Shown: in pieces, positions 1-6,306 of the stretch
Numbering within the stretch: the first letter of the stretch is position 1
Layout: the number at the start of each line of letters is the position of its first letter
Made by a program: the position numbers and the translations under genes
Source of the DNA: an uncultured Aliarcobacter sp.
Lineage (GTDB): Bacteria > Campylobacterota > Campylobacteria > Campylobacterales > Arcobacteraceae
DNA length: 9,715 bases
Reading direction: 5' to 3'
NCBI GenBank assembly: GCA_947629065.1
Contig: CANRCH010000060.1
Location: 1-9,715 of the forward strand
The notes under the pieces: generated by a model
The model's database searches: none
Told to the model about the DNA's origin: nothing
The model's input: only the letters and a program-made list of their open reading frames with translations

Positions 1-26
1 CTCCAGCTTACGCTAAAGCTGCGTAA
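1..26 (+). other. End of the tmRNA proteolysis-tag reading frame
   Basis: The frame that the stalled ribosome switches to ends here. The visible codons give P-A-Y-A-K-A-A and a TAA stop, and the partial first codon is compatible with Ala. The C-terminal Ala-Ala is the signal read by ClpXP-type proteases. The first codons of the tag are outside the window. Confidence 0.9.
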
Positions 27-295
27 GTTTAACTTACTTTTGACTCGCCCTAGGGCTTGAGTCTAACGGAGACTTACACTACTGATTCTATCTAAGTAGA
101 TAAATGTAGGTTCACAATAGATAGATTATCTTTAAAAGGGTGATTTGATTTTAAAGAGAAATTTTCAAATCTTAGCTTTTTACTTGCCTTTGGAAGTTGA
201 GTTGGTATTAAGCAAAATTTTTCAACTTTGCTAAACATGTAGACGCTTCTATGATCTGTTTTAAGACTGCGGTTCGATCCCGCACATCTCCACCA
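1..295 (+). ncRNA. ssrA: tmRNA (transfer-messenger RNA), 3' part, 5' end outside window
   Basis: tmRNA rescues ribosomes stalled on broken mRNAs: its tRNA-like end is charged with alanine and its internal frame adds a degradation tag. The window opens inside the tag frame. Codons from position 3 read P-A-Y-A-K-A-A followed by TAA at 24-26, and the leading CT fits an Ala codon, giving the tag end APAYAKAA known from Campylobacter. The tag stop lies in a hairpin (23-27 with 33-37), as in other tmRNAs. A further stem, GACTC (42-46) with GAGTC (59-63), begins the pseudoknot region. The 3' end is tRNA-like: T stem 268-272 with 280-284 around the loop TTCGATC, then the acceptor strand 285-291, A at 292 and an encoded CCA at 293-295. 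The 5' acceptor strand and the start of the tag lie to the left of the window. No convincing rho-independent terminator follows. Confidence 0.96.
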
Positions 296-399
296 AATAT
301 AAATCTATAATCACTAATATTTCTAAAACAACTCTTTTTTATCACATAAACTTCTAATATATTTAAAAATTTTCTAAATTAACTTCATATTTTAATTTT

Positions 400-415
400 T
401 ATTCTATAATATATA
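400..415 (+). promoter_or_regulatory. Probable sigma-70 -10 box for the agmatinase-doxX pair
   Basis: A perfect TATAAT stands at 405-410, about 28 bases before the ATG at 439, which would give a 5' leader of roughly 20 bases. No good -35 hexamer is visible. Campylobacterota sigma-70 promoters often lack one and instead show AT-rich periodic sequence upstream, which is what is seen here. The region 296-399 is otherwise plain AT-rich spacer after tmRNA. Confidence 0.55.
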
Positions 416-438
416 CAAATTAATTTTTGGGGCAAAAT

Positions 439-1500
439 ATGAATTATAGAACACTAGAAGAAGAGATAAAAGTATTAGAATTAGGACTTCCACCAAAAAA
501 AGATGATGGATTTATTGGTGGAAATTTAGATCCAGAAGAAGCAAGTTTGATTTTGCTTCCTGTACCTTGGGAGGCAACTGTTTCTTTTGGAGAGGGAACA
601 GCAAAAGCACCTGATAATATTAGAATTGCAAGTCACCAACTAGATGTAGAAAATTTTCACTATAAAAAACCTTATAGTGTGGGAATTTCTATGCTTGAAT
701 CAAACAAAAGTATAGAAAAACTTAGTCAAAAAGCAAGAAAAAAAGCAATAAGTGTAATTGAAGCTTTGGAAAACAACAAAAGTGATAAAAAATCACTAAA
801 ATTTGTAAATGAAGCTTCTGAACTTGTAAACACTTTTGTATATGAAGAGAGTCTAAAACTACTTTTAAAAGATAAGTTTGTAGCTGTTGTTGGTGGAGAT
901 CACTCTGTGCCACTTGGTCTTATAAAAGCTTTAAATGATACTCAAAATGATGAGTTTGGAATACTTCATGTAGATGCTCATCATGATTTAAGAGAAGCTT
1001 ATGAAGGTTTTAAATATTCTCACGCATCAATTTTTTATAATGTTTTAAATGAGTGCAATCATGTATCAAGACTTGTGCAAATTGGAATAAGAGATTATAG
1101 CAGTGAAGAAGCAAAAAGAATGGAAGATTTAGGTAAAAAAGGTGCTTGTTTATATGACTCTTTAATGCAAAGTGAACTTGCAAGTGGTAAATCTTTGGAA
1201 GATGTTTTTTCTTTTTATATTGAAAAATTACCAAAAAATGTATATTTATCAATTGATATTGATGGTCTTGAACCTCTGAACTGTCCAAATACAGGAACTC
1301 CAGTACCTGGTGGTTTAAGATTTGCTGAACTTGAACATCTTATTTTTATGATAGTAAAAAGTGGAAAAAAAATAATTGGTTTTGACTTGTGCGAAGTTGG
1401 AACAAGTAATGATGGTTTTGATGAAAATGTTGGTGCTAGAGTTTTATACCAACTTTGTGGTGCATTACTAGCTAGTCAAGGTAAAATTAAATTTAATTAA
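439..1500 (+). CDS. Agmatinase-family ureohydrolase (speB-like)
   Basis: Arginase/agmatinase superfamily, 353 aa from the ATG at 439. The usual reaction would be agmatine to putrescine plus urea in the cytoplasm. All binuclear Mn ligands are visible: GGDH at 152-155, D-A-H-H-D at 179-183 and D273/D275 in SIDIDGLEP. The last motif has Glu278 where most members have Asp (DxDxxDP). A conserved GFDLCEV lies near the C-terminus. The protein is longer than classical SpeB (about 300 aa) because of an N-terminal extension and a helical Lys-rich insert before residue 150. It resembles the roughly 350-390 aa agmatinase group of Bacteroidetes and Arcobacter. A TTG at 427 is in frame but has no Shine-Dalgarno sequence, whereas GGGG (429-432) sits six bases before the ATG. 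It is followed 17 bases later by doxX, probably in the same operon. Substrate is not proven: other guanidino compounds are possible. Confidence 0.85.
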   Translation: MNYRTLEEEIKVLELGLPPKKDDGFIGGNLDPEEASLILLPVPWEATVSFGEGTAKAPDNIRIASHQLDVENFHYKKPYSVGISMLESNKSIEKLSQKARKKAISVIEALENNKSDKKSLKFVNEASELVNTFVYEESLKLLLKDKFVAVVGGDHSVPLGLIKALNDTQNDEFGILHVDAHHDLREAYEGFKYSHASIFYNVLNECNHVSRLVQIGIRDYSSEEAKRMEDLGKKGACLYDSLMQSELASGKSLEDVFSFYIEKLPKNVYLSIDIDGLEPLNCPNTGTPVPGGLRFAELEHLIFMIVKSGKKIIGFDLCEVGTSNDGFDENVGARVLYQLCGALLASQGKIKFN

Positions 1501-1505
1501 TATTC

Positions 1506-1520
1506 AAAGGATTTTAATTG
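1506..1520 (+). promoter_or_regulatory. Ribosome binding site and TTG start of the DoxX gene
   Basis: AAAGGA at 1506-1511 lies six bases before a TTG at 1518. No ATG or GTG is available nearby: the first internal ATG is about 29 codons in, inside the first membrane helix. This supports TTG initiation. Confidence 0.7.
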
Positions 1521-1934
1521 CGTAATATTGAAAATAGTTTAGCAAATCTTTTAAGCCAAGATTTTGGTAAACTTATTTTAAGAGTGAGTATTGCTGGTCT
1601 TATGTTGTTTCATGGTATTGCAAAACTTCTTAATGGTATAGGTGGAATTAAAGGCTTAGTTGCAAAGGCTGGTTTTCCTGAATTTTTAGCTTATGGTGTA
1701 TATTTTGGTGAAATTCTTTTCCCTATTTTAATGATTATTGGATTATACACTAGAATTTCATCTATATTTTTTGCAGGAACGATGGCTTTTGCAATATATT
1801 TAGCACATGGTCATGAGATTTTTGCTTTGGGAAAAACAGGTGGTCCAGTGATTGAATTAGCTTTAATATATCTTTTGGCTTCTATTGCTATTTTGTTTCT
1901 TGGAGCTGGAAAATATAGTTTTGATAAAAAGTGA
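1518..1934 (+). CDS. DoxX-family integral membrane protein
   Basis: A 138-aa inner-membrane protein of the DoxX family. Four hydrophobic segments are visible at about residues 17-36, 57-77, 80-97 and 110-130. The first helix is followed by the FHGIAKL motif. The C-terminal part shows the family pattern of GGP then Glu113 in a helix and a final GAGKYSFD. The biochemical role of bacterial DoxX proteins is poorly defined. Relatives were named from a subunit of archaeal thiosulfate:quinone oxidoreductase, and actinobacterial members have been linked to redox stress and SodA. I therefore assign only the family. It starts with TTG behind a good Shine-Dalgarno sequence, 17 bases after the agmatinase gene, so the two are probably cotranscribed. 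Its Lys-Lys-stop end lies inside the arm of the downstream terminator. Confidence 0.85.
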   Translation: MRNIENSLANLLSQDFGKLILRVSIAGLMLFHGIAKLLNGIGGIKGLVAKAGFPEFLAYGVYFGEILFPILMIIGLYTRISSIFFAGTMAFAIYLAHGHEIFALGKTGGPVIELALIYLLASIAILFLGAGKYSFDKK

Positions 1935-1942
1935 GTATAACC

Positions 1943-1951
<9 letters not shown>
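1926..1951. terminator. Bidirectional rho-independent terminator between convergent genes
   Basis: A perfect inverted repeat has arms AAAAAGTGAG (1926-1935) and CTCACTTTTT (1942-1951) around a six-base loop. Read on either strand it is an A-tract, a GTGAG stem and a T-tract, so it can end transcription from doxX on the plus strand and from the leuA remnant on the minus strand. Both stop codons (TGA at 1932-1934 plus, 1943-1945 minus) lie within the stem. Confidence 0.85.
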
Positions 1952-2754
<803 letters not shown>

Positions 2755-2796
2755 TCACAATATTAGCCTTTTAATATATTTAAATCTTGTACAAAA

Positions 2797-3355
2797 TTAA
2801 CATTTGAAAATATTGCTTTGATACTCTTTTGGTGTAAGTTGAAAAACTCTTTTAAAACTTCTATTTAGGTGACTTTGATCAAAAAATCCACTACTTTGTG
2901 CAACTTCAATTATTGGTAAGTTTAAAGCCAAAAGCTCTTTTGCTAAATGAACTTTTTTGTTTATTATATATGAGTGAATAGGAAGCCCAAACTCTTTTTT
3001 AAAAATTCGTATCAAGTGAACTATACTTAAATCAAATTTTAAAGATAAATCTTCTACTAAAAGCTCCTCCAAAAAATTCTCATCTAAATATTTTTTCAAA
3101 TTCAAAGCCAAAACAGATTCCTCTTTATAAGCCATTTTATCTTGTTTAAAAGAGAAAAAATCTAAACAAAATTGATAAAACTTCTCCTCTTTTTCAAGCA
3201 GAGATATTTTCAAAAATTAGTTTTAAAGAACCTTTTTTAATAGCTGTAATAGTAAGCTCTTCATGAAGATGCATTTTTATACAATCTTGAATATCTTTTA
3301 TATATCGTAGTTCTAGGAAGTTTAATTTTGAGTTTTTAAAAATTGCAGATTTCAT
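2797..3355 (-). pseudogene. AraC-family transcriptional regulator remnant, internal deletion and frameshift
   Basis: The first part reads from ATG 3355 for 53 codons to a TGA at 3194-3196. It looks like the start of an AraC cupin-type sensor domain, with LELRY, an MHLHEE histidine motif and AIKKGSLKLIF. A second frame, open from about 3213 to 2797, carries the complete C-terminal double helix-turn-helix: LSLKFDLSIVHLIRIFKKEFG in the first half and IIEVAQSSGFFDQSHLNRSFKR then TPKEYQ in the second. AraC regulators of this type are usually about 260-280 aa, while the two parts total about 190, so some 80 codons of the sensor and linker are missing and the frames do not match. The ATG sits three bases beyond the T-tract of the sodB terminator with no ribosome binding site. 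The HTH part could start at TTG 3213, but only a weak site precedes it. I infer a dead gene, with low probability of a surviving HTH-only protein. Confidence 0.8.
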
Positions 3356-3357
3356 AT

Positions 3358-3386
3358 AAAAAAGTATGGAAAAATCCATACTTTTT
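3358..3386 (-). terminator. Rho-independent terminator of sodB
   Basis: On the minus strand an A-tract, the stem GTATGG/CCATAC (3381-3376 with 3369-3364), a loop ATTTTT and a run of Ts lie 18 bases after the sodB stop. An ATG inside the hairpin (3377-3379) opens the frame of the araC remnant earlier but is not a credible start. Confidence 0.85.
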
Positions 3387-3403
3387 CCTTGAGTTTTAAG
3401 AGA

Positions 3404-3970
3404 TTAAGCTAAGTTTTTAGCTACAAAATCCCAGTTTACAAGTTTCCAGAAGTTTTCTAAGAATTTTGGTCTAGCATTTCTTGTATCAATATAGTATGCA
3501 TGTTCCCACACATCACATGTTAAAACTGGTTTTAAACCATCAGTGATTGGACAACCAGCATTTGAAGTAGTAACAATTTTTAATTCACTTCCATCAAGAA
3601 CTAACCAAGCCCAACCTGAACCAAATTGTCCAATAGCTTTAGCTGTAAACTCTTCTTTAAATTTTTCAACGCTTCCAAAAGTTTTTGTTAAAGCAGCTTC
3701 AACAGATGCTGGAATTGCACCTTGAGTTGGTGTTAAACCATTCCAGAAGAAATCATGGTTAAATACTTGTGCAGCGTTATTAAAAATTCCACCACTTGAT
3801 TTTTTTACAATATCTTCTAAGCTTAGGTTTTCAAACTCTGTTCCTGGGATTAGGTTGTTTAAGTTTGTTACATAAGTGTTGTGGTGTTTTCCGTGGTGAT
3901 ACTCTAATGTCTCATCTGACATTAAAGGTGCTAAACTTGTAAATGGTAATTTCATTAATTCGTGTTTCAT
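3404..3970 (-). CDS. sodB: Superoxide dismutase [Fe]
   Basis: Cytoplasmic iron superoxide dismutase, 188 aa, which converts superoxide to oxygen and hydrogen peroxide. The length and the whole sequence follow E. coli SodB. Metal ligands are His25 (EYHHGKHH), His72 (FNHDFFW), Asp153 and His157 (DVWEHAYY). Gln68 in NNAAQVFNH is at the position where Fe-type enzymes carry the active-site glutamine (Mn types usually have it later, near GCDVWEHAY), so iron is the likely metal. The end, WDFVAKNLA, is typical. The start at 3970 has AAAGGA (3983-3978) seven bases upstream. It is monocistronic: an 85-base gap separates it from the channel gene before it, and a strong hairpin terminator follows. In Campylobacterota this is usually the main cytosolic SOD and iron-responsive, but no clear Fur or PerR box could be assigned here. 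Confidence 0.96.
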   Translation of the reverse strand: MKHELMKLPFTSLAPLMSDETLEYHHGKHHNTYVTNLNNLIPGTEFENLSLEDIVKKSSGGIFNNAAQVFNHDFFWNGLTPTQGAIPASVEAALTKTFGSVEKFKEEFTAKAIGQFGSGWAWLVLDGSELKIVTTSNAGCPITDGLKPVLTCDVWEHAYYIDTRNARPKFLENFWKLVNWDFVAKNLA

Positions 3971-4004
3971 ATAATAATCCTTTATTTTTAAATTTTGAAC
4001 TTAT

Positions 4005-4046
4005 TAGAATACTCTATTTTATATTTCTTTTTACTTAATATTCTAT
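4005..4046 (-). promoter_or_regulatory. Possible sodB promoter
   Basis: In the 85-base gap before sodB, TATAAA (4023-4018 on the minus strand) could be a -10 element, giving a leader of about 40 bases. No -35 element is convincing. The gene order and the terminator after sodB make a promoter in this gap likely, but the exact site is weakly supported. Confidence 0.3.
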
Positions 4047-4055
4047 TTAATCATT

Positions 4056-5258
4056 TTACAACGATTGATATGACTTAAGATTGAACTCTTTTAACACAGA
4101 TAAAGCATGATCAAAAATATCTGACTGAATATTTTCATAATCAACCCAAACTGTTGTTGCAGTAAAACAGTAAATCTCTAGCGGAAGCCCTGAACTCGTA
4201 GGTGCTAATTGCCTTACCATAATTGTCATATTTTGATTTATATCTTTATTATTTTTTAAATAATTAACTAAATATGCCCTAAAAGTTCCAATATTTGTAA
4301 GCCTTCTTGCATTCATTACAGAAACTTCAGCATTTTTTTCACTATTATGTTTTGAAATCTCTTTTTGTTTATCTTCTAAATAGTTGTGAAGTAAATTTGC
4401 TTTTTCAAGTCTTTCTAAATCGTCATTTGTTAGAAAGTCTATACTGTTTAAATCTATTAAAATAGTCCTTTTTATTCTTCTTCCACCACTTTCTCTCATA
4501 CCTCGCCAGTTTTTAAATGAGTCAGATACAAGTGCATAAGTTGGAATTGTTGTGATAGTTTTATCGAAATTTCTCACCTTTACAACATTTAATCCAATAT
4601 CAAAAACATCTCCATCAGCACCATATTTTGGCATCTCTATCCAATCTCCAATTTGCACCATTTTGTTTGTACTTAGTTGAAGACCTGCAGTGAATCCCAA
4701 AATTGTATCTTTAAATACAAGCATAAGAACTGCTGACATAGCTCCAAGTCCACTTAAAATAGCAACTGGTGATTTATCAGCTAAAATAGAAATAATATAG
4801 ATAAAACAGATAATTCCAAAGATTAATTTTATACTTTGAATCACTGTTTGCATCGCAAAAAACTCTACTTTTGTTCTAGCATAAAGTGTATTAAAGAACT
4901 TATCAATAATTGAATAAATTGCTAGAAGTCCAAAAATGCTTATCCAAACTAAAGATATACTTAACAACATTTCATAAATTACACCTTTTTCAATCCAAAT
5001 TGTAGTTTGCCAATATACAACTAAACCTTGAAAAACTAGTGCTAATCGTTTAAAAAGATTTGATTCAAGAAGAGTTGATGTTATAAAATTTTGTTTTCTT
5101 TGATCTATTTTTTTTATACTTTTTAAAATAATTTTATGTAATACGATATGAATAATAATTGCAGTTAAAATAATAATTAATAAAATTGAGATACTCATTG
5201 TTAAAAAGCTTGGTTCTACACCAAAATCTTTCAACAAGACTTTTAAATGTTCTTTCAT
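4056..5258 (-). CDS. Mechanosensitive channel, MscS family, YbdG-like
   Basis: A 400-aa inner-membrane channel protein close in length to E. coli YbdG (415 aa), a low-conductance mechanosensitive channel that releases solutes on osmotic downshock. Hydrophobic segments lie at about residues 18-42, 72-90, 97-120, 143-160 and 165-195. The last holds the pore-lining helix with GLGAMSAVLMLVFKD followed by ILGFTAGLQLS. The cytoplasmic beta domain follows with the nearly diagnostic YbdG stretch GDWIEMPKYGADG (204-216), then VKVRNFDKTITTIPT and SDSFKNWRGM with SGGRRIKR (about 227-264). The start at 5258 is set by a strong GGAGGA (5267-5262). It follows ppaC by 47 bases, with a hairpin between them. 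Assignment to the MscS family is secure. The YbdG subgroup rests on remembered similarity. Confidence 0.93.
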   Translation of the reverse strand: MKEHLKVLLKDFGVEPSFLTMSISILLIIILTAIIIHIVLHKIILKSIKKIDQRKQNFITSTLLESNLFKRLALVFQGLVVYWQTTIWIEKGVIYEMLLSISLVWISIFGLLAIYSIIDKFFNTLYARTKVEFFAMQTVIQSIKLIFGIICFIYIISILADKSPVAILSGLGAMSAVLMLVFKDTILGFTAGLQLSTNKMVQIGDWIEMPKYGADGDVFDIGLNVVKVRNFDKTITTIPTYALVSDSFKNWRGMRESGGRRIKRTILIDLNSIDFLTNDDLERLEKANLLHNYLEDKQKEISKHNSEKNAEVSVMNARRLTNIGTFRAYLVNYLKNNKDINQNMTIMVRQLAPTSSGLPLEIYCFTATTVWVDYENIQSDIFDHALSVLKEFNLKSYQSL

Positions 5259-5282
5259 TTTTCCTCCAAAATAATTTTAAAT

Positions 5283-5302
5283 ATAAGGTCAAATGACCTC
5301 AT
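5283..5302 (-). terminator. Hairpin between ppaC and the channel gene, possible weak terminator
   Basis: The minus strand reads ATGAGGTC-ATTT-GACCTTAT directly after the ppaC stop: eight base pairs including one G-U pair that forms only in minus-strand RNA. The following sequence is AT-rich but not a clean T-run, so termination may be partial. Confidence 0.5.
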
Positions 5303-5305
5303 ATT

Positions 5306-6226
5306 TTAAACAAATGCTGGTTCTAAGAAAGGAATAATTTGTTTTTTTCTACTTAAACAACCATCTAGCCAAACTTTATTATCTACAAGTTTACATGAGA
5401 ACGCTTTTTCAAATATTGAATAATCATCACTTGTTACTAAAACTTCACTTCCCTCTTTCATAATATCAGTTAAAAGTAGTGCAACTGTGTGTAAATTTTC
5501 TTCCTCTTTTAGTTTTTTAATATCTTCTAAAAGTTCATCTTTAATAGAATCAAATACGCTTCCATCTACAACTTCAAGTTGTCCAACTCCAACTTTTTTT
5601 CCGTGCATATCGAAGTTTTTGTAATCTCTTAAAACAAGTTCTCTAATTGGAGTTCCAATAACTTCTGATTTTACTTTAAACATCTCCATTCCAACAGCAC
5701 CAAAATCTTCAATTCCTGCAATTTGTGCAAGTTCTTTTACAATTTTAATATCAAGTGGAGTACATGTTGGTGATTTAAAAATAACTGTATCACTTAAAAT
5801 TGCACACATCATAATTCCTGCAATATTTGCTGGAATTTTCACACCATAATAATCAAACATCTCTTTTACAATTGTATTTGAACAACCAACTGGTCTAATC
5901 CAACACTCTAATGGAGTTGAAGTTGTAATATCTCCTAATTTATGGTGATCTACAATTCCAACAACTGTTGCTTCATCTAAATCTTTTGGTGCTTGAGCTC
6001 TGTCTGAATAGTCTGTAATAAATAGTTCATGACCTGCAAAAGAAGTTCTTAACTCAGGTGCTGAAAAACCAAATCTATCTAAGATATATTTTGTTTCAGG
6101 ATTTATTTCACCTTGACTAGCTGGAATTGCTGGTCTTCCTATTTCATTAAAAAGATATGAAAGTGCGATTGCAGAACAAACTGAATCTGAATCTGGAATG
6201 ATATGTCCACATATATATAATGCCAT
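5306..6226 (-). CDS. ppaC: Manganese-dependent inorganic pyrophosphatase (family II, DHH)
   Basis: A cytoplasmic enzyme that hydrolyses pyrophosphate to two phosphates and so drives biosynthetic reactions forward. The length of 306 aa matches B. subtilis PpaC (309 aa). The N-terminal DHH domain carries the metal ligands His8, Asp12 and Asp14 (GHIIPDSDS), Asp72 (ITDYSD), the DHH triad 93-95 and Asp146 (AILSDT). The C-terminal DHHA2 domain ends with SRKKQIIP (292-299), whose basic residues bind substrate. Asp72 stands in TDYSD where B. subtilis has VDHNE, so the neighbouring His is replaced by Tyr. The start at 6226 has AGGA (6237-6234) seven bases upstream. This site falls in an inverted repeat (see 6226-6276). 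It lies 80 bases after res, and the function is unrelated, so it is probably expressed on its own. Confidence 0.95.
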   Translation of the reverse strand: MALYICGHIIPDSDSVCSAIALSYLFNEIGRPAIPASQGEINPETKYILDRFGFSAPELRTSFAGHELFITDYSDRAQAPKDLDEATVVGIVDHHKLGDITTSTPLECWIRPVGCSNTIVKEMFDYYGVKIPANIAGIMMCAILSDTVIFKSPTCTPLDIKIVKELAQIAGIEDFGAVGMEMFKVKSEVIGTPIRELVLRDYKNFDMHGKKVGVGQLEVVDGSVFDSIKDELLEDIKKLKEEENLHTVALLLTDIMKEGSEVLVTSDDYSIFEKAFSCKLVDNKVWLDGCLSRKKQIIPFLEPAFV

Positions 6227-6276
6227 TTTATCGTCCTATTTTTGATTTTTTAGCAGATATTCTATCCAAAAATAGG
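6226..6276 (-). promoter_or_regulatory. Inverted repeat covering the ppaC ribosome binding site
   Basis: A perfect 10-base inverted repeat, CCTATTTTTG (6276-6267 on the minus strand) and CAAAAATAGG (6244-6235), has a 22-base loop. The second arm contains the AGG of the ppaC Shine-Dalgarno sequence. No T-run follows, so it is not a standard terminator for res. A -10-like TAGAAT (6265-6260) lies in the loop. Transcripts starting there would lack the first arm, while read-through from res would carry both. The regulatory role is an inference. Confidence 0.4.
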
Positions 6277-6306
6277 TTATTTTTTATTTAATTTTAATAT
6301 TTAGCA

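Noticed and set aside
241..300. tmRNA 3' end as an integration site of a mobile element
   Set aside because: ssrA is a common attachment site, but no integrase and no second copy of the 3' end appear in the window, and the genes beside it are ordinary chromosomal ones.
427..438. TTG at 427 as start of the agmatinase gene, adding four residues
   Set aside because: No ribosome binding site precedes it and it would place the GGGG inside the coding region. The ATG at 439 has the purine run at a suitable distance.
722..1288. Minus-strand open frames of 63 and 92 codons within the agmatinase gene
   Set aside because: They are antisense to a well-conserved gene, have no ribosome sites or recognisable domains, and are expected in AT-rich coding sequence.
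2787..2794. Palindrome TTGTACAA after the araC remnant as an operator
   Set aside because: It is only eight bases, with no second site and no link to a known regulator, so it is within chance for this base composition.
3355..3379. ATG at 3379 as start of the AraC N-terminal frame
   Set aside because: The ATG lies in the stem of the sodB terminator, and the extra eight codons are just hairpin and T-tract sequence. The family-like protein begins at 3355.
3543..3725. Plus-strand 60-codon frame within sodB
   Set aside because: It is antisense to a highly conserved enzyme gene and without start signals.
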